Below are positions 21,699 to 33,460 of a stretch of 64,000 nucleotides of DNA, piece by piece. A program made the translations under genes and the position numbers. The DNA comes from Pyrrhoderma lamaoense (taxonomy: Eukaryota; Basidiomycota; Agaricomycetes; Hymenochaetales; Hymenochaetaceae). The notes below the pieces were generated by a model that worked only from the letters and a program-made list of their open reading frames with translations, had not been told where the DNA came from and ran no database searches. The stretch covers positions 248,001-312,000 of the forward strand of contig NBAZ01000020.1 of the NCBI GenBank assembly GCA_002794735.1. Direction: 5' to 3'. The stretch's first letter is position 1. Each line of letters begins with the position of its first letter.

Positions 21699-22208
21699 TC
21701 TTACTAGTCGACGACACACATACATATCACTCTCACTTCCCAGATTAATTGAAAATCATCTTTATTCTGGTATACACTCAATGCTCCCTCTTCTTAACCT
21801 CATTCATCAACTTATTATTCTTCGGTTTTTCCACCTTTTTTCAATTCGTGTTTTTATTTGAATTCGACTTCAATTCGTCATTCATCACTACATGTATTTA
21901 CTTTCTTTTCTACATACTCACATATCCCTTTTCTCAAACCTTTTCGTCTTCTCAATTAGGACTGCGGTTCACACAATGGGTTTACACTTGATTCCGTGTA
22001 TCTACTAAGTTAACATAACTCTTTGTATCATCTACTACCTTAAACATGCGAAGTATCGGTATACAGGTCTAAAACGTCTATACAAGGAGCGAATAAGGCT
22101 CCTAGCTTGATCATGCACGTGTATGAATGAATGAACTGATGAATGGAATGTAAGGATGAGTAGGAAAAATGAATGATGCTGCCTATATGTTACAATAAAA
22201 TTCAAAAT
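21699..22208. other. Convergent 3' flanks
   Basis: About 510 bp between the Bye1-like gene and the YVC1 gene, T-rich on the plus strand just after the RGG tail (21760-21980). No gene is seen. Confidence 0.5.
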
Positions 22209-25200
22209 TTATCTCCTATTCGTAGAACGATTAGATAGCGTTTGTGTGAGGTTAAGAATCAACTCTTCTAATCGCTTCTGATTTTGCTCGATTGTAGTAA
22301 GCCGCTCAGACAACTCAGATCCTGAACCAGTTGAAGTTTCTTGTCCTACAACACGACTTACAGGCTTCGGCGATGGTATCGTAGCTATCTGTTTTTGCGT
22401 TGGCGAACCTAAACCGAGTTCTTCTTTTGAGTCTTCAGCATTGCTAATTCCTTCTAAAGACATTGGGCTTTCCCCATGGACCCTCCAAAAAGGTTCCCGT
22501 CTCTGTGTGTCTGCTTTTGTGTGTCTACTGGAGCCGGTAGTAGAGGTGGAAAGCGGTGCATCGATGATAACCGTCTCCGCCTTTGAGCCAGAAAGTTCGC
22601 GCTGGGTTTAGTATGGGTCGGTGAAGGTGTCAGTGTCGTTGGTGCCTCTCCCGATTCAACTAGATCATCATCAACTACTAGAGGCTGATATATCTGTGCA
22701 AGTGGACTCGTAAAGTTGGTTGTCGGATCACTCCGTTGGAAAACGGAAGCAAGACGTTGTCGGAAGCGGTGAGGTTGGGTTTCTTCATTAGAGTCATTAT
22801 TATTCGTAATTGGCGAAGTGGAATGGATTGATGAAGCTGATGAATGGAACGCATTCAATTGACGGTTACTCTGAGACGAGAATCGACGAGGAAGATCCGT
22901 GGTCTGTGAAACTCGTCGTAGATCTGACGAGTCTGCTTGTTTTATCGACGGTGTACTATCCAAATCCTGCATGTCTAAGGCACTCGAGTCATAATAATTT
23001 GCGAGTTCATTCTCAATATCGAAAATCTGGTTTAATGTTAGATAAGTATTGTTTTCCAGGTAAGCATAAGTGAGAGAGCACCAACAACATCGATATCAGA
23101 AGCTTTCCCAGCGAAAAGGCCTTCGAAAAAGGCTGATCATAAAGATGGTAATATCGTCAGCATTTTGCACAATACAACACATATACAGCAGGTACATACT
23201 CAACCTCTTTATGCTTCGAGGCAGAGTTTCAACAACGCGTTCCGCAGTAGCAGAAATAGCTTCAGTAAATGTTAGTGCATGGGTTCGCTTTACTTGTCGC
23301 TCATAGTATGCAATGGTCAGAAGTATAGGGAAACTAGTCAACCTATTGAAGATAAAGATAAGATATATAAACAGGAGAGACGAAAATCACGATACCTTAT
23401 CATGAGGACATTAAACTAGAAAAACAGTTATCAACCATATAAAAAGACGGTAAATAAGGCCACCAAACCTTATGGAACCATCTCGGGCTTAGAATATAAC
23501 TAGCCGGAAGCATTATACAGAGAGCGACTACATTGATCGGAGGTTGATACGAAAAGAGATAATCGGCCTTTACACTAATCATCCAAATCAAATCAGGGAG
23601 GGATATCAGGATACGGTTTGTGACGCACCCTTCAATTGTCAAAACGGCTCTGCGGAACATTGCCTAAAGACCAGGTCAAAGACTGTTATGGTTCAAGATG
23701 ACGTACGAACCTCTTGAGCGGCATCCTCGCTGATAGAAGCAAATGTATGTGATAGAATCTTGACTGGAGTCAGATGGCTATTCCATTCTCAGAATTAGAC
23801 CACTTACAGAAACCAGGACTTGATTTGGGATGTTACAGTTAGCAAATTCAAGCAGCTAAGCAAAGAAAACATACCGGTCAGGAGTAAGGTATTGCTTAAA
23901 CAAGCATATGAGACCATCAACAAGGGCCCAAAGTATTTGTGGAAGGAAGCTGGTAACTGAGACTAAGAATCTATCAACAAGGTGGATTTGATTCACATAC
24001 AAGACAGTATGAACCCAGCTGCATCTAATCCAAACCAGAGATCTGCCATCCACCAAAAGATGTCACCCGCAGAATAGCTAGTAGTTTCTAAGTCTCGAAT
24101 CATCATTATAAAAACTATCTGCCTTACTGTGTCTCATTCTTTGATAGACTAAGAAAAATGAAGAGTCAATGATTCTCACAAAACCAGTTCTCTTCATGAA
24201 TTGAACTCACGTCCATAACGCATACAAGAATCCAGCAAAACAGAATGCAGCAATAAGCATGAGGAATACGAACTGTATGATCATGGCTCGTAGAGACAGG
24301 ACCATCTCCAATTCATTATTGATATCAGCTAACAGCGCAACGAAGCTATGCGACTATGTAACTCACGAGGTTGTTTTTCAGGGTTACAAAAGCCAACCTG
24401 GCAGTCAAAAGGCATAAGTCAAAACGTCTGGTATGGTCATGAGAATAATCTGTACCTTGGGAAAAGTAGGCAGGCTGCGAGGGCAAGACAATCAATTCCA
24501 CTTGCTCGTGCCCACTCGCCTTTTCAAATCAGTGAAGCCCTCGTTACATAAAGAGGTAAATCTCACGATCATAGTGAAAGCCCCATAGACGCAAAGATGC
24601 ATAGCTCAAGAATATTGTAACTAGTTCAAGTGATATTTAGTAAGCTACCAGCGAAGCCTTCATTGACTCACTAAGTGCAAGGTCAAAGCCATTCTAGGAG
24701 ATATGAGTACATTGGTTGTTTTGTTTAAGTAAAATGACTAACCCAAGTTCCCGTGATGTACACCCTTAAACCATGTTCTTGCATGGCAGCAATCTTTTCC
24801 AAAGTGAATCCTATATTATAAGTAAGTGGCATAGTTCCAGCAACTTCAAGTCTAAGAGTTGATCGGTTTCACCCAGCGCATATACCATGAACACGATTTC
24901 CACCCAGTTTAGATGGTTTAGTTCGTTGAATTCCAAAACCAAAACGAAAAGTACAAAAAGAACTAGGAAGCTATGTGAAAGCAGTCACTAGCTTAGCATT
25001 ACTGTTTCGCTGTAGAAAGAATTTCGTACTTGAAATATTCCAATACGGAGCGGACTGCCGGTACTTTCAAGCTGGGAATGGTATTATCAGCGGTAGAGTA
25101 TGTGCATAGAGAGGTGTCTGTACCGATAGTGATCAAGTAATGGTGCTTTATGTGGGTCATAAAAGTGAATCGGTGTCTCTTTGTAAGTCTATACGGGGAC

Positions 25201-26094
25201 AAGACATTCATTGAGAGCTAATCTTTGATGCATACGATTTAGAACTTACATCTGAAAGAATTGAATGGCTACTCTTAGCCTGGTAAACACATTTTCCGCT
25301 ATTATTGAGCTTTATGAGGGCGGATTTCTTCTGTAAGGAAACATTAGCGTACCTCCATATGCTGTCAATGACACGCTGACAAGCACTGCTCTTGATGAAC
25401 CTTTTTGCGCGTCCAATGATAGCCATTTCTATCCCATTTCCTACCCGTTCTTCCACATCATCTAGATTGAGGTCGTCAAGCATTCGCTTGAGCAGTGTTT
25501 CATCCGTGCCAGAGTAAACGCGCCAGGTTGTCGTCACAACAAAAGCAAGCTGGAGCATGTTATCCCCATAATGCCGGAGGAGACGAGTTGCCATTATTTC
25601 ACATAGTGACGCACGTGTACGGGAGAGTGAAGAGGTAAGTAAGTTTTGGTCCCGCATGAAGTTAACACGATTAAGCAAGAAACAGAAGACAACAGAGTGG
25701 TTTCCTTTGCGTTGAATGTTGGCATATTTCTCTTCAAGAGGCTTAATCAGAGTATAGGTGAGGTCAGGGGCAGTAAGGGCATCATGGGTCAGAGGGGTAT
25801 CTTGTGTGGCAAGCAAAGAGTTAGACCGAGGTTATAGCTGAATCCAGAGCTGTGGCTTTATACGGACCTATAAAGTGCTATTTTCGATAATTAGTTGGCC
25901 TAGATGAAGCAGAAGATCAACGTTGTACTTACAAACATATCCTACAGAAGTTAGAGCTTCAATATTCCGCGGTTTCAACTCTCTAATAACTATGGACGTA
26001 CTTGCCGGATCATATGAATTATTGGATACACTGGTGTTGAATCGATGTCCTCCGTCGAGAGCAAAGGATCACTCTCACCCGAGGGATTTTCCAT
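22209..26094 (-). CDS. YVC1: YVC1-like vacuolar TRP cation channel
   Basis: Fungal TRP channel of the vacuole membrane releasing Ca2+ on osmotic and oxidative stress. Reverse-strand start at 26094 (MENPSGESDPLLSTEDIDST). It is cut into many short exons. The soluble N-terminal region is strongly conserved (DLTYTLIKPLEEKYANIQ, HSVVFCFLLNRVNFMRDQNL, GNGIEMAIIGRAKRFIKSSA, KSSHSILSD, PIHFYDPHKAPLLDHYR, LKVPAVRSVLEYFK). Several hydrophobic segments lie between about 25000 and 23650, and the post-pore part includes FRRAVLTIEG, YQPPINVVALCIMLPASYIL and SPRWFHKV. The C-terminal cytosolic tail is Ser/Thr-rich and ends in a predicted short coiled coil (ERLTTIEQNQKRLEELILNL). At cccc 22472-22475 the frame breaks by one missing base (written frame ends GKAQCL; the next frame continues SLEGISNAEDSKEE). 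It faces MVP1 head to head. Confidence 0.87.
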
Positions 26095-26497
26095 GTTTCT
26101 CCAGAGTTTCTCAGTTTGAGTTGCAGCTCAGTAGAAAAAGCTATATATAACGAAGGTGTATGGTATAAGCAGAATGGAGAGTTGAATGACGATGTGAAAT
26201 GTGTGGGTCTGTTATGTGCCGTGCTCCGATCACAGCCACTAGCCATGGGCAATATTTTGGCCTTCAACACCTGATTTTCCTTACACAAGAAATAGTGATA
26301 TATTATCGAATCTCGTAAAGGAGATCATAGATTTTACAAATTTTTAAAATTTCTAAGTACGCTAAAGTGAATTATGAAAGAATGTTCATTAATATTATTT
26401 TTGGGCAAGCCACGAGCGTGAGATCAGTCACGAGACGGGTACAAGGGAAACCGAGAACTGGCGCAGTACTTGACGCATTCGACATCGTTACTTGACG
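26095..26497. promoter_or_regulatory. Divergent promoter YVC1 / MVP1
   Basis: 403 bp between the two start codons, AT-rich in the middle (26330-26400). The AT-rich run ttttacaaatttttaaaat lies near 26331-26350. No other feature is seen. Confidence 0.4.
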
Positions 26498-29223
26498 ATG
26501 TTCAATTCACCTAGACCTGCTCAACGCTACGGCACTTCCAGCTCACTCGCAAATGGATTTGGAAGCAGCAGTTTTACTGCTGATGATCCTCTAGCTGGCT
26601 CTGCCTATGATGGTCTTGATCCTTGGAGCTCAACGCCATCCCCAGACTTGCCTCCTCCTCCTCCCGCGGTGACCTCTTCCCCATTCTCTAATGTGATAGG
26701 TATGTTACCACACTGTTAAATATGCTATCGGCTCTGAATTAGTGCATATTTTAGCGGATTCAACGGCACCTTCAATTTATCATAAAGCATTCAATATAGT
26801 TGATCCTACGGGAACTGGGGAAACGTCTGTAAACTCGCTGTCTCGTGTTCTTCTTACCTCAGGTGTATCTGCCTCTACTATTGATCGGGTTAGTCTTATA
26901 TGACACACCTAATTAATCTTCCCATCCTAACTGTCCACATAGATTGTGAATTTGGTTAGCACACGGCCCAGGGTATCCAAGCTTGAGTTCTTTGTTGCTC
27001 TTGCCCTCGTGGCTTTAGCTCAGTCAGGAAGAGGTACGAAATCATAATGGACTATCTCACTTTGCATATATTAACTCCCACCATAGATTTATCTATTGAA
27101 CATGTTGTGTCTCTGGCCTCACAGAATGAACTTCCTGTTCCTTCCCTTGACCTTGATGCCATCGCACCAAGCACATCCTCGTTTGCTGCCTCTGATCGAT
27201 ATCGAAGGGATAGTACTACTGCTCGTGTCGTATCACAAACATCTTACTCCGACGATCCTTGGCAGACGCCCCGTTTCCCGGAAATCAATGGTACAGATAC
27301 TAGCGTTGTCAATGGTGCACCTTCCAGTATCAGCGGGACGGGTTTGCCCAAGGACTGGTGGAAAAGGCAAGAACGCATTCAGGTGCGAATCCAAGGGATG
27401 CAGGGGTTTATTCTCAGCAGGTACATGTTATATGAAATCTCATCAGAAGTGAGTCCACGCAATCATCTCGTTTCTATAGATTATTTACATGAGCACCTTT
27501 ACATTGAAGCGTGGTGCTTCTGTTTCGCGTAGATATTCAGAATTCGTCTTTCTCTGGGATTGCCTTGTTCGACGTTATCCATTCCGCTTGCTACCTCAGC
27601 TGCCACCTAAACGTATTGGTCGTATGTACACTCTACTTATAGATAAAAACATAGACTCTGAACTTTATATATACCTAGCTGATGAATCGTTTATTGAACA
27701 AAGAAGGCATAGTATTAAATATCGAGTTTTTAATCGACTCTACTAACCAGAATGCCTCATCTCTCTAGACGAGGCCTTCAACGTTTTTTATCTTTCGTAG
27801 TGTCCGTCCTCTGTACTGAATAGGATCGTACCTAGACTAAGATGACTTCACAGAAACCACCCAGTTCTGAAGGAAGACAGCCTACTTAGTGCATTCCTCA
27901 CTGAACCTTCGCTGGAACAATGGAGAAAGCACACACCAGTCTCTTATGAAGAGGAAGCACTCAGTAAACGTGTGGATAAGGTCGAAGAAATGACAATACC
28001 TAGTGACTTGGATGAAAAACTAAAGTATGGTACTACTATTAGTATCTCTATAGAGTATTTTCTGATACAGCTGCTAGATTTGTACGTGCAAGACTAAGTG
28101 TGCTTATTGAACAATGGCAGAAAATTTGCATACTCGCGGAGCGAATCATAAAGAGACGTGAAGCGGCAGCGGTACGATCCCCTCACGCCCTATTCAAGCG
28201 CAATTTCTTATCGTCTGTTTTAACCCCTTCTATACCTTCTGGTCCACAACCTACATCTATGTCCGAACCTTCTTCTCCTGTATCACTCGCTTCTTCCGTT
28301 TTACCTGTCTTGCCTTCTGCATCTGTTTTTGGATCCTTTGCGTCTACGCCATTGGTTGGTTCTGCTCGTCCTGACGGTACGGCTGATGGTGGATTCTATA
28401 CTTCCCACTGGGAAAACTCACAGGCAGATCTGTCGCGGTTGACGCTCACTTTGAATGCACTGAATGAGGTGAATGCGCAGTGCTGGAGGGGTGATAATTG
28501 TGAACTTTGTATTGGCGTGCGCTCAGGTATAGAACAGGTTTCAGTTCATGTAGCAAAGCAATCCGATATCCTTGACCAGAGGGTACGTTTGTTTGTTCCC
28601 CATTCCGTGGGGTCTCAAGATTCATCTAGCTAAAATATGCATCTTTCGACCTCTATATAGTCCCGGAACATGGCTTCGACCACTCTTGATGCCTTAAAGG
28701 CATGTCTAGATTTCTTCTTTATCGTTCTAGTATACTAATGCCCTAGACTATCTATAGGGTCAAAGGGATCTGTATATCGCTATGCGTGATCTTTTTTTGA
28801 GACACGACCGCCTTTCTGGTGACAATGTCGAGAGGTTGAAAAAGCGTATTGAAAATACTCAAGTCAAACTCGAAGGTATCAGAGCCGCACAAAAGGAAGG
28901 CTGGGCCCAAGAAGTTGACAAGCTGTCAGGGCTTGTCGAGCGCGACCAGGCGACTATCGTATCTCTTCTGAATAGACGAATATTCATTCGGCTTTCGTAA
29001 GTCGTTCTTGGCACAGATAGTGAAAATACTAAACAGTTTCTGCATTCGTGCCTGGGTTTCTAGTATGTGGCACGAACTCCGTGTTGTCTTGCATAACCGA
29101 GAGAATACATTAATAACCAAAGCTGTTCGTGATTTCGCTCAGGAGGAAAGCGCTTTTGCAGGCACTGTCGCGGAAAATTGGAATTCTTTGGTAGATGCCG
29201 TAGATAACATGCCTTATGAGTGA
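26498..29223 (+). CDS. MVP1: Sorting nexin MVP1 (SNX8-like): PX domain plus BAR-like helical region
   Basis: Endosomal sorting nexin that binds PI3P with a PX domain and remodels membrane with a BAR-type helical bundle, acting in retrograde endosome-to-Golgi traffic. ATG at 26498 (MFNSPRPAQRYG). The N-terminal region has an EH-like helical segment (YHKAFNIVDPTGTGETSV). PX domain: RIQVRIQGMQGFIL, SRRYSEFVFLWDCLVRRYPF, LLPQLPPKRIGPDESFIEQR, GLQRFLSFVVNHPVLKED, LLSAFLTEPSLEQWRK. The BAR region runs from RARLSVLIEQWQKICILAER to FAGTVAENWNSLVDAVDNM and a stop at 29221-29223, with a Ser/Pro-rich insert near 28230-28370. About ten short introns; that at 27707-27768 appears to use a GC donor (AG|GCATAG) with a normal AG acceptor, since only this joins EQR to RGLQRFL in frame. 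No frame break is needed anywhere. Confidence 0.9.
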
Positions 29224-29734
29224 AGGGGGGCAAACATATGGATGCCGATCGTTATGCTAACAGTCTAACTGGGTGCGCCAACAGAGTGTGTATGATATAT
29301 ACATACTATCTATCATTAGTTCTTCCTTCCTTTTTATGACTTCATGCCTCAAAATTTAACTTAATTTTCACCCATTCGCTTATTCTATTTGTGTTTATGC
29401 AATCCTGTCCTACGCTTTTATCCATTTCATACCCTTTCCTTATAATGCATGTTACCCTTCACCTTTTTACGATTTTAATTTTGGCTTATTTGACTTATCA
29501 CAAACACGAAACTTTACAATTAAGCAGCTCGGAATTATCGTTTCGGAGTTTATGATGATCTATATTTTGAGGATTACAAAAAAATTAGATGAATACCGGG
29601 GTACGTAAAATAACAGCTCTGTTAAACAAAGAAACAGAAGGAGATCGTGGTAAATAGTAGCTAGATTACTATTGATATCATCAAGTTCATCAGGTATCCT
29701 TGGAAGGGATCAGTGTGTTGACGTTGTCTTGGGT
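29224..29734. other. Convergent 3' flanks of MVP1 and ERG4
   Basis: About 510 bp of T-rich then A-rich sequence without coding signal. Candidate polyadenylation elements occur in the AT-rich 29300-29600 part. Nothing else is seen. Confidence 0.5.
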
Positions 29735-31572
29735 TCAGTAGATACCAGGAATGAACTTATACTTCACAACTTGACAGTACCTCTCCCAATCCTTCCCGTA
29801 CTTGATCGCACATCTCTCAAAGTCCCTTCCACATCTATGAATGAGCACAGTAATAAAGAAAACTGAGTAAAAGTATGGTATAATAGAAGCCGTGCCGACG
29901 CAAAGTCCCCACGTAAGACTCTGCACCCAGTCTGCTGTGTAGTTGGGTTTACGTGCGTATGCCCACCAGCCGGAGGTGAGGAGACGATTACCGTGTGCAG
30001 TTTGAATATAGGTTGGGTTTTGGATGGTTCCCCAGGGGAGCTGAGGGAAGGCTTTTCGCCATTTGAAGGTTCCTTGGGTTTGCATTTTGAAGCGACTCTT
30101 TTGGGACATGGAGGTATCGAAGCTGTTTGGAGATTTTTTTTCTTAGCGATAGAAAGAGAGTATTGGGGGGTACGGTGGAGGCTTACATGTAGTATGCAGT
30201 CAGGAGAGTAGCGAATAGGGCAATGTAAGCTGGGGTGGAGAAGCGGTACTCGGAAGGATCATGAGAAGCCATATAGACAACAGAGTATACGTAGGTCTAG
30301 GCATAGAAAGAGGGATATAAATACGATCATCATCTGAGGGAGTCACGAATCTGAGCTTACGAAGGGAACGCCGGAGAAGTTCCAGAAAATAACCATGAAA
30401 CCCCATTTCTCATGGAACATGTCCCATGTCTGAGGAATACATTCTTCTCCTTTTCCACTGGGCAAAAGGCGTTAGTATTGGATACCCTCAGCGTATGACA
30501 CACATACTTACCAAGCGTTGACATAAAGCCAGGTAGCAAGGACCATGAAAGCCATGTTCTGTGTTGAAGTTCCATTTAGAAATGGCAGAAGAAGCTAAAG
30601 CAATCTATGTATTCCACTTACTGGAGTGACATAACCATACTTTTCGTATTGTTTGCATGCCCCAGATACAGCAAGGAAGAAGACAATGTTCCATGGGATA
30701 CGAACTTCAGCCCACATCTTCAAGTCAACATTTCCGATACGGGGGTTCAATATTGCTCCCATGAAAACATCATATATAAAGTTCCCAGACATACGAATCT
30801 GCTGTCCAGTAGCAATAGTATAAAAGTACATCCCAAAACTGACGGCAAAGCCATAGATGTTCGCAACAGTCATGAGGTGGCCATAGTTGTCAATGATGGA
30901 AGTGAGGCGAAAGGTATTTGTGAGGTGGAGGGCAGCAGCGGTAACCATTGTGACGTAAAAACATGAGAGGGCGTTGCAGTTGTACATAAGTGTTTTGTAG
31001 CCTAGAGAAGGGACGGGGAGGCCTTCTTGTTGGTATCCTGGAATGATAAAGGCAATAAAGAGTTGGAAGAAGAAAAATCCGGAGTAGACTTTCCATCCGT
31101 ACGCATTTGGACTTGCATCCTGTAGTTTATATGAAAATATAAGGATGGAACAAAAAATATAAGGCTTAAGAGAAAACACACCTTACGAACGTGTTCCCAC
31201 ATTCTTGACAAGAAAGGACCAATATCATCGACTGAAGTTGGATGAACCAGTTTACCGTCATAAAACCAAAGACATATCCACAAGTAATACATAAGAATTG
31301 GGAACCCAATCATCATAGCAGTCACTCCCCATGGTCCTCCGAACTCGTAACTGATATAATTTCGGATGAAAAGTTTGTTCAAATAGACGACAATGAGCAA
31401 CTATACGTATGTGCTGGCAGCAACAGGGACGAAAAAGGAATAAACAAAAGGATCTAAACACTGACCTTTCATGTTTGTCAAGACGTTCATCAAGTTTTTT
31501 ACCCTCATCCGTAGGAATAAAAGTATTTTCTGCAGCAGCCTTGCGCTGTCTGATACCGTTCTCAGTTACCAT
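29735..31572 (-). CDS. ERG4: Delta(24(24(1)))-sterol reductase (C-24(28) sterol reductase)
   Basis: ER membrane enzyme for the last step of ergosterol synthesis, reducing the C24(28) double bond with NADPH. Reverse-strand start [18 protein letters not shown] at 31572. An intron at about 31346-31473 joins DKHE to [10 protein letters not shown]. Hydrophobic membrane segments follow in order: [72 protein letters not shown], then [20 protein letters not shown] (hallmark of sterol reductases), [33 protein letters not shown] and [20 protein letters not shown] (conserved C-terminal NADPH-binding region). The C-terminus is [20 protein letters not shown] then YKFIPGIY. All exon joins keep frame, so unlike most neighbours this gene shows no single-base break. 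Confidence 0.93.
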
Positions 31573-32071
31573 GATCGGTGCCCGATGGAAAACTGGAAAA
31601 CTGAAGAGTGTTTATATTTTCTTGATTACTCTATTTGTAAAATTATTGCTGCATGTCGTACGAGACTTACTCCTGCCTAAAATTGGTGTCGATCGTTGCA
31701 AATTCAGGGTCCGTTCGTTATATAAATATTGATATTACAGATGCGAAACCGCCAATCGGCCTCGCCGATGCCACTCACTCACTGATTTCGTATATAGCAC
31801 AGCGCTTTGCAATAATAATTCTTTACATCTTTTCTTGGAATTTTTTAGGTGCTATTACTTTCCAAATAAGTATCTTTTGAGTATTAGTAATAAAGATATA
31901 TGCCGATAGCTCAGATAGAAAAGCCACGTAACATTTTTGATACTTCTCTTAAGCCTCACTCTGACTGAACGAGGCTTTCGTATTGTATAGATAAAAATAT
32001 AAATATAAATACTAAAATAGCTAAAATTGAGTATTGATATTATTACTATCCTTATAGTTCAACCTTATTAC
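31573..32071. promoter_or_regulatory. ERG4 upstream region and left junction of the repeat island
   Basis: 500 bp of AT-rich DNA. The first 200 bp should contain the ERG4 promoter. The last part (31970-32070) is very AT-rich and ends abruptly at the conserved left end of repeat copy A. No gene is seen. Confidence 0.4.
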
Positions 32072-32426
32072 ACACGGTCACCTGACTATAACACGCTAAT
32101 TTACGATCGCGTCTCGTCGATCACTCAGAAACAATAATTCAGGTAAGAAATGAAATCCATTCCTTTTCCAGATACCGTCAGCCTCCCCACCTCAAGACGG
32201 TCAGCCTCTTGTACCATCCATCCAATAGTATCTATATTCCCAGTTCACGTGTTCCGAGATGACCATAACAAACGATAACACACTCACAAGCATATAGTCT
32301 ACCCTACCTAGATCTCATCCCCCAGCTGCTCCTTGCTTGCTACCCCCACGTACTTCTGTACCTACGCCCTTGCCTGTACCCTCACACTCGCTCCCGCACA
32401 CCCTGACTCTCTCCTGCTGATCAAAT

Positions 32427-32798
32427 ATGCCTACGTTCTCTTCCTCCTCCCTATCCAGTTTAGCTCACCGCACGAGAACCCGTCTTCGTCTTCGTCTTCG
32501 ATCCCACCCAGCCCAGACACCGCGAACAATCCCGACCCCCTCTGCTCCATTCTTGGACCCAAATACGATTATCGAACCCGACTCACCAACAATATCTATC
32601 GAAGAAGCTCAGTCCAAGAACGAAATCATCTATAGGTCTCTCAATCTCCTCCTGCCGCCCGACCAGCCATCTGTCATCAGCAGTGTCGATTTCAAGTATG
32701 CTAGACTGCCCAGCCTCGTTTCACTTGAAGAGGCTCAGCGATCTGATGAAATTCGATACAGGGAAGCCAATGACTACGAATTCCGATGGGGATACTAG
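32427..32798 (+). CDS. ORF123, copy A: conserved 123-codon frame of unknown function
   Basis: Starts MPTFSSSSLSSLAHRTRTRL, followed by an Arg/Leu-alternating stretch, a Pro/Thr-rich linker and two copies of an internal motif, SIEEAQSKNEIIYRSL and SLEEAQRSDEIRYREA, about 45 residues apart. It ends NDYEFRWGY. Against copy C there are 11 base differences in 372 bases and no insertions or deletions; five codons change the residue and five differences are silent. The lack of indels contrasts with the flanking sequence and hints at constraint. No known family is recognised; transcription is not shown. Overlapping frames exist but are not better conserved. Confidence 0.4.
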   Translation: MPTFSSSSLSSLAHRTRTRLRLRLRSHPAQTPRTIPTPSAPFLDPNTIIEPDSPTISIEEAQSKNEIIYRSLNLLLPPDQPSVISSVDFKYARLPSLVSLEEAQRSDEIRYREANDYEFRWGY

Positions 32799-32857
32799 TC
32801 GACATTGGTCCTTATCCTGTGAGTAGTGAAGACGATTCTGGATGGAGGCGATGACTC

Positions 32858-33018
32858 GGGATGGTGCCTCATCCCTTGGCAGACCCAATATCTAGAGCTG
32901 TCTGATCTTACATAGGATGATGATCTGTGACGACTCGGTGTCCTGTCTGGTCCCGACTTTGACTGGTGAAGATGACGCCGGCTGGAAGTGATGTCATGGG
33001 ATGGTGCCTCATCCTATG
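32858..33018 (+). repeat. Two ORF-proximal hairpin units, copy A
   Basis: Unit 1 pairs GGGATG with CATCCC around the loop GTGCCT (32858-32875). Unit 2 pairs CATGGGATG with CATCCTATG around the same loop (32995-33018). The two units lie in a tandem duplication of about 135-140 bp. The same pairs occur in copy B (38087-38110 and 38230-38247, reverse) and copy C (40838-40855 and 40975-40998). Confidence 0.6.
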
Positions 33019-33460
33019 GCAGAACTGAATTCTGGTGTTGTTGGATCTTGGTTGGATCAGAATCGGAGTCATGAGTAGAGACCTAGACGACAATATCGAC
33101 CCCAACTGTCTGCATATCATCCAATGGACTCCGGATTGCATACTTGGACTAGGAGCATAGGACACCGCCGACAAGGATCAAACTATCGACATCGACATCA
33201 CCATTGACCGTCGACATTAAACGGAACTAAGGACTTTGGTCGTTATTGAGATAAGTCATCCTGCACCTCTTCCCTATCTCTTTGACTCTTTGTCCCTCCC
33301 TCTGATTCAGATTTCAACTATCAACTTCAACTCCGACTTCCAACTCCGATTCTATTTCATCTTCGACACCCATCCCCTTTCTCGACATCGAATTCAACAT
33401 TCGCGGGTGAAACAATCCTGCCTTGCGTATTCCTAGTGTAAAGGTGCTTGTTGGGTAGGT

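Noticed and set aside
32333..32635. A 100-codon frame overlapping ORF123 in another phase, also present in copies B and C
   Set aside because: It is carried along by the near identity of the copies; its residues (Pro/Ser/Leu runs) are a shifted reading of the same bases, and it is less well preserved than the 123-codon frame.
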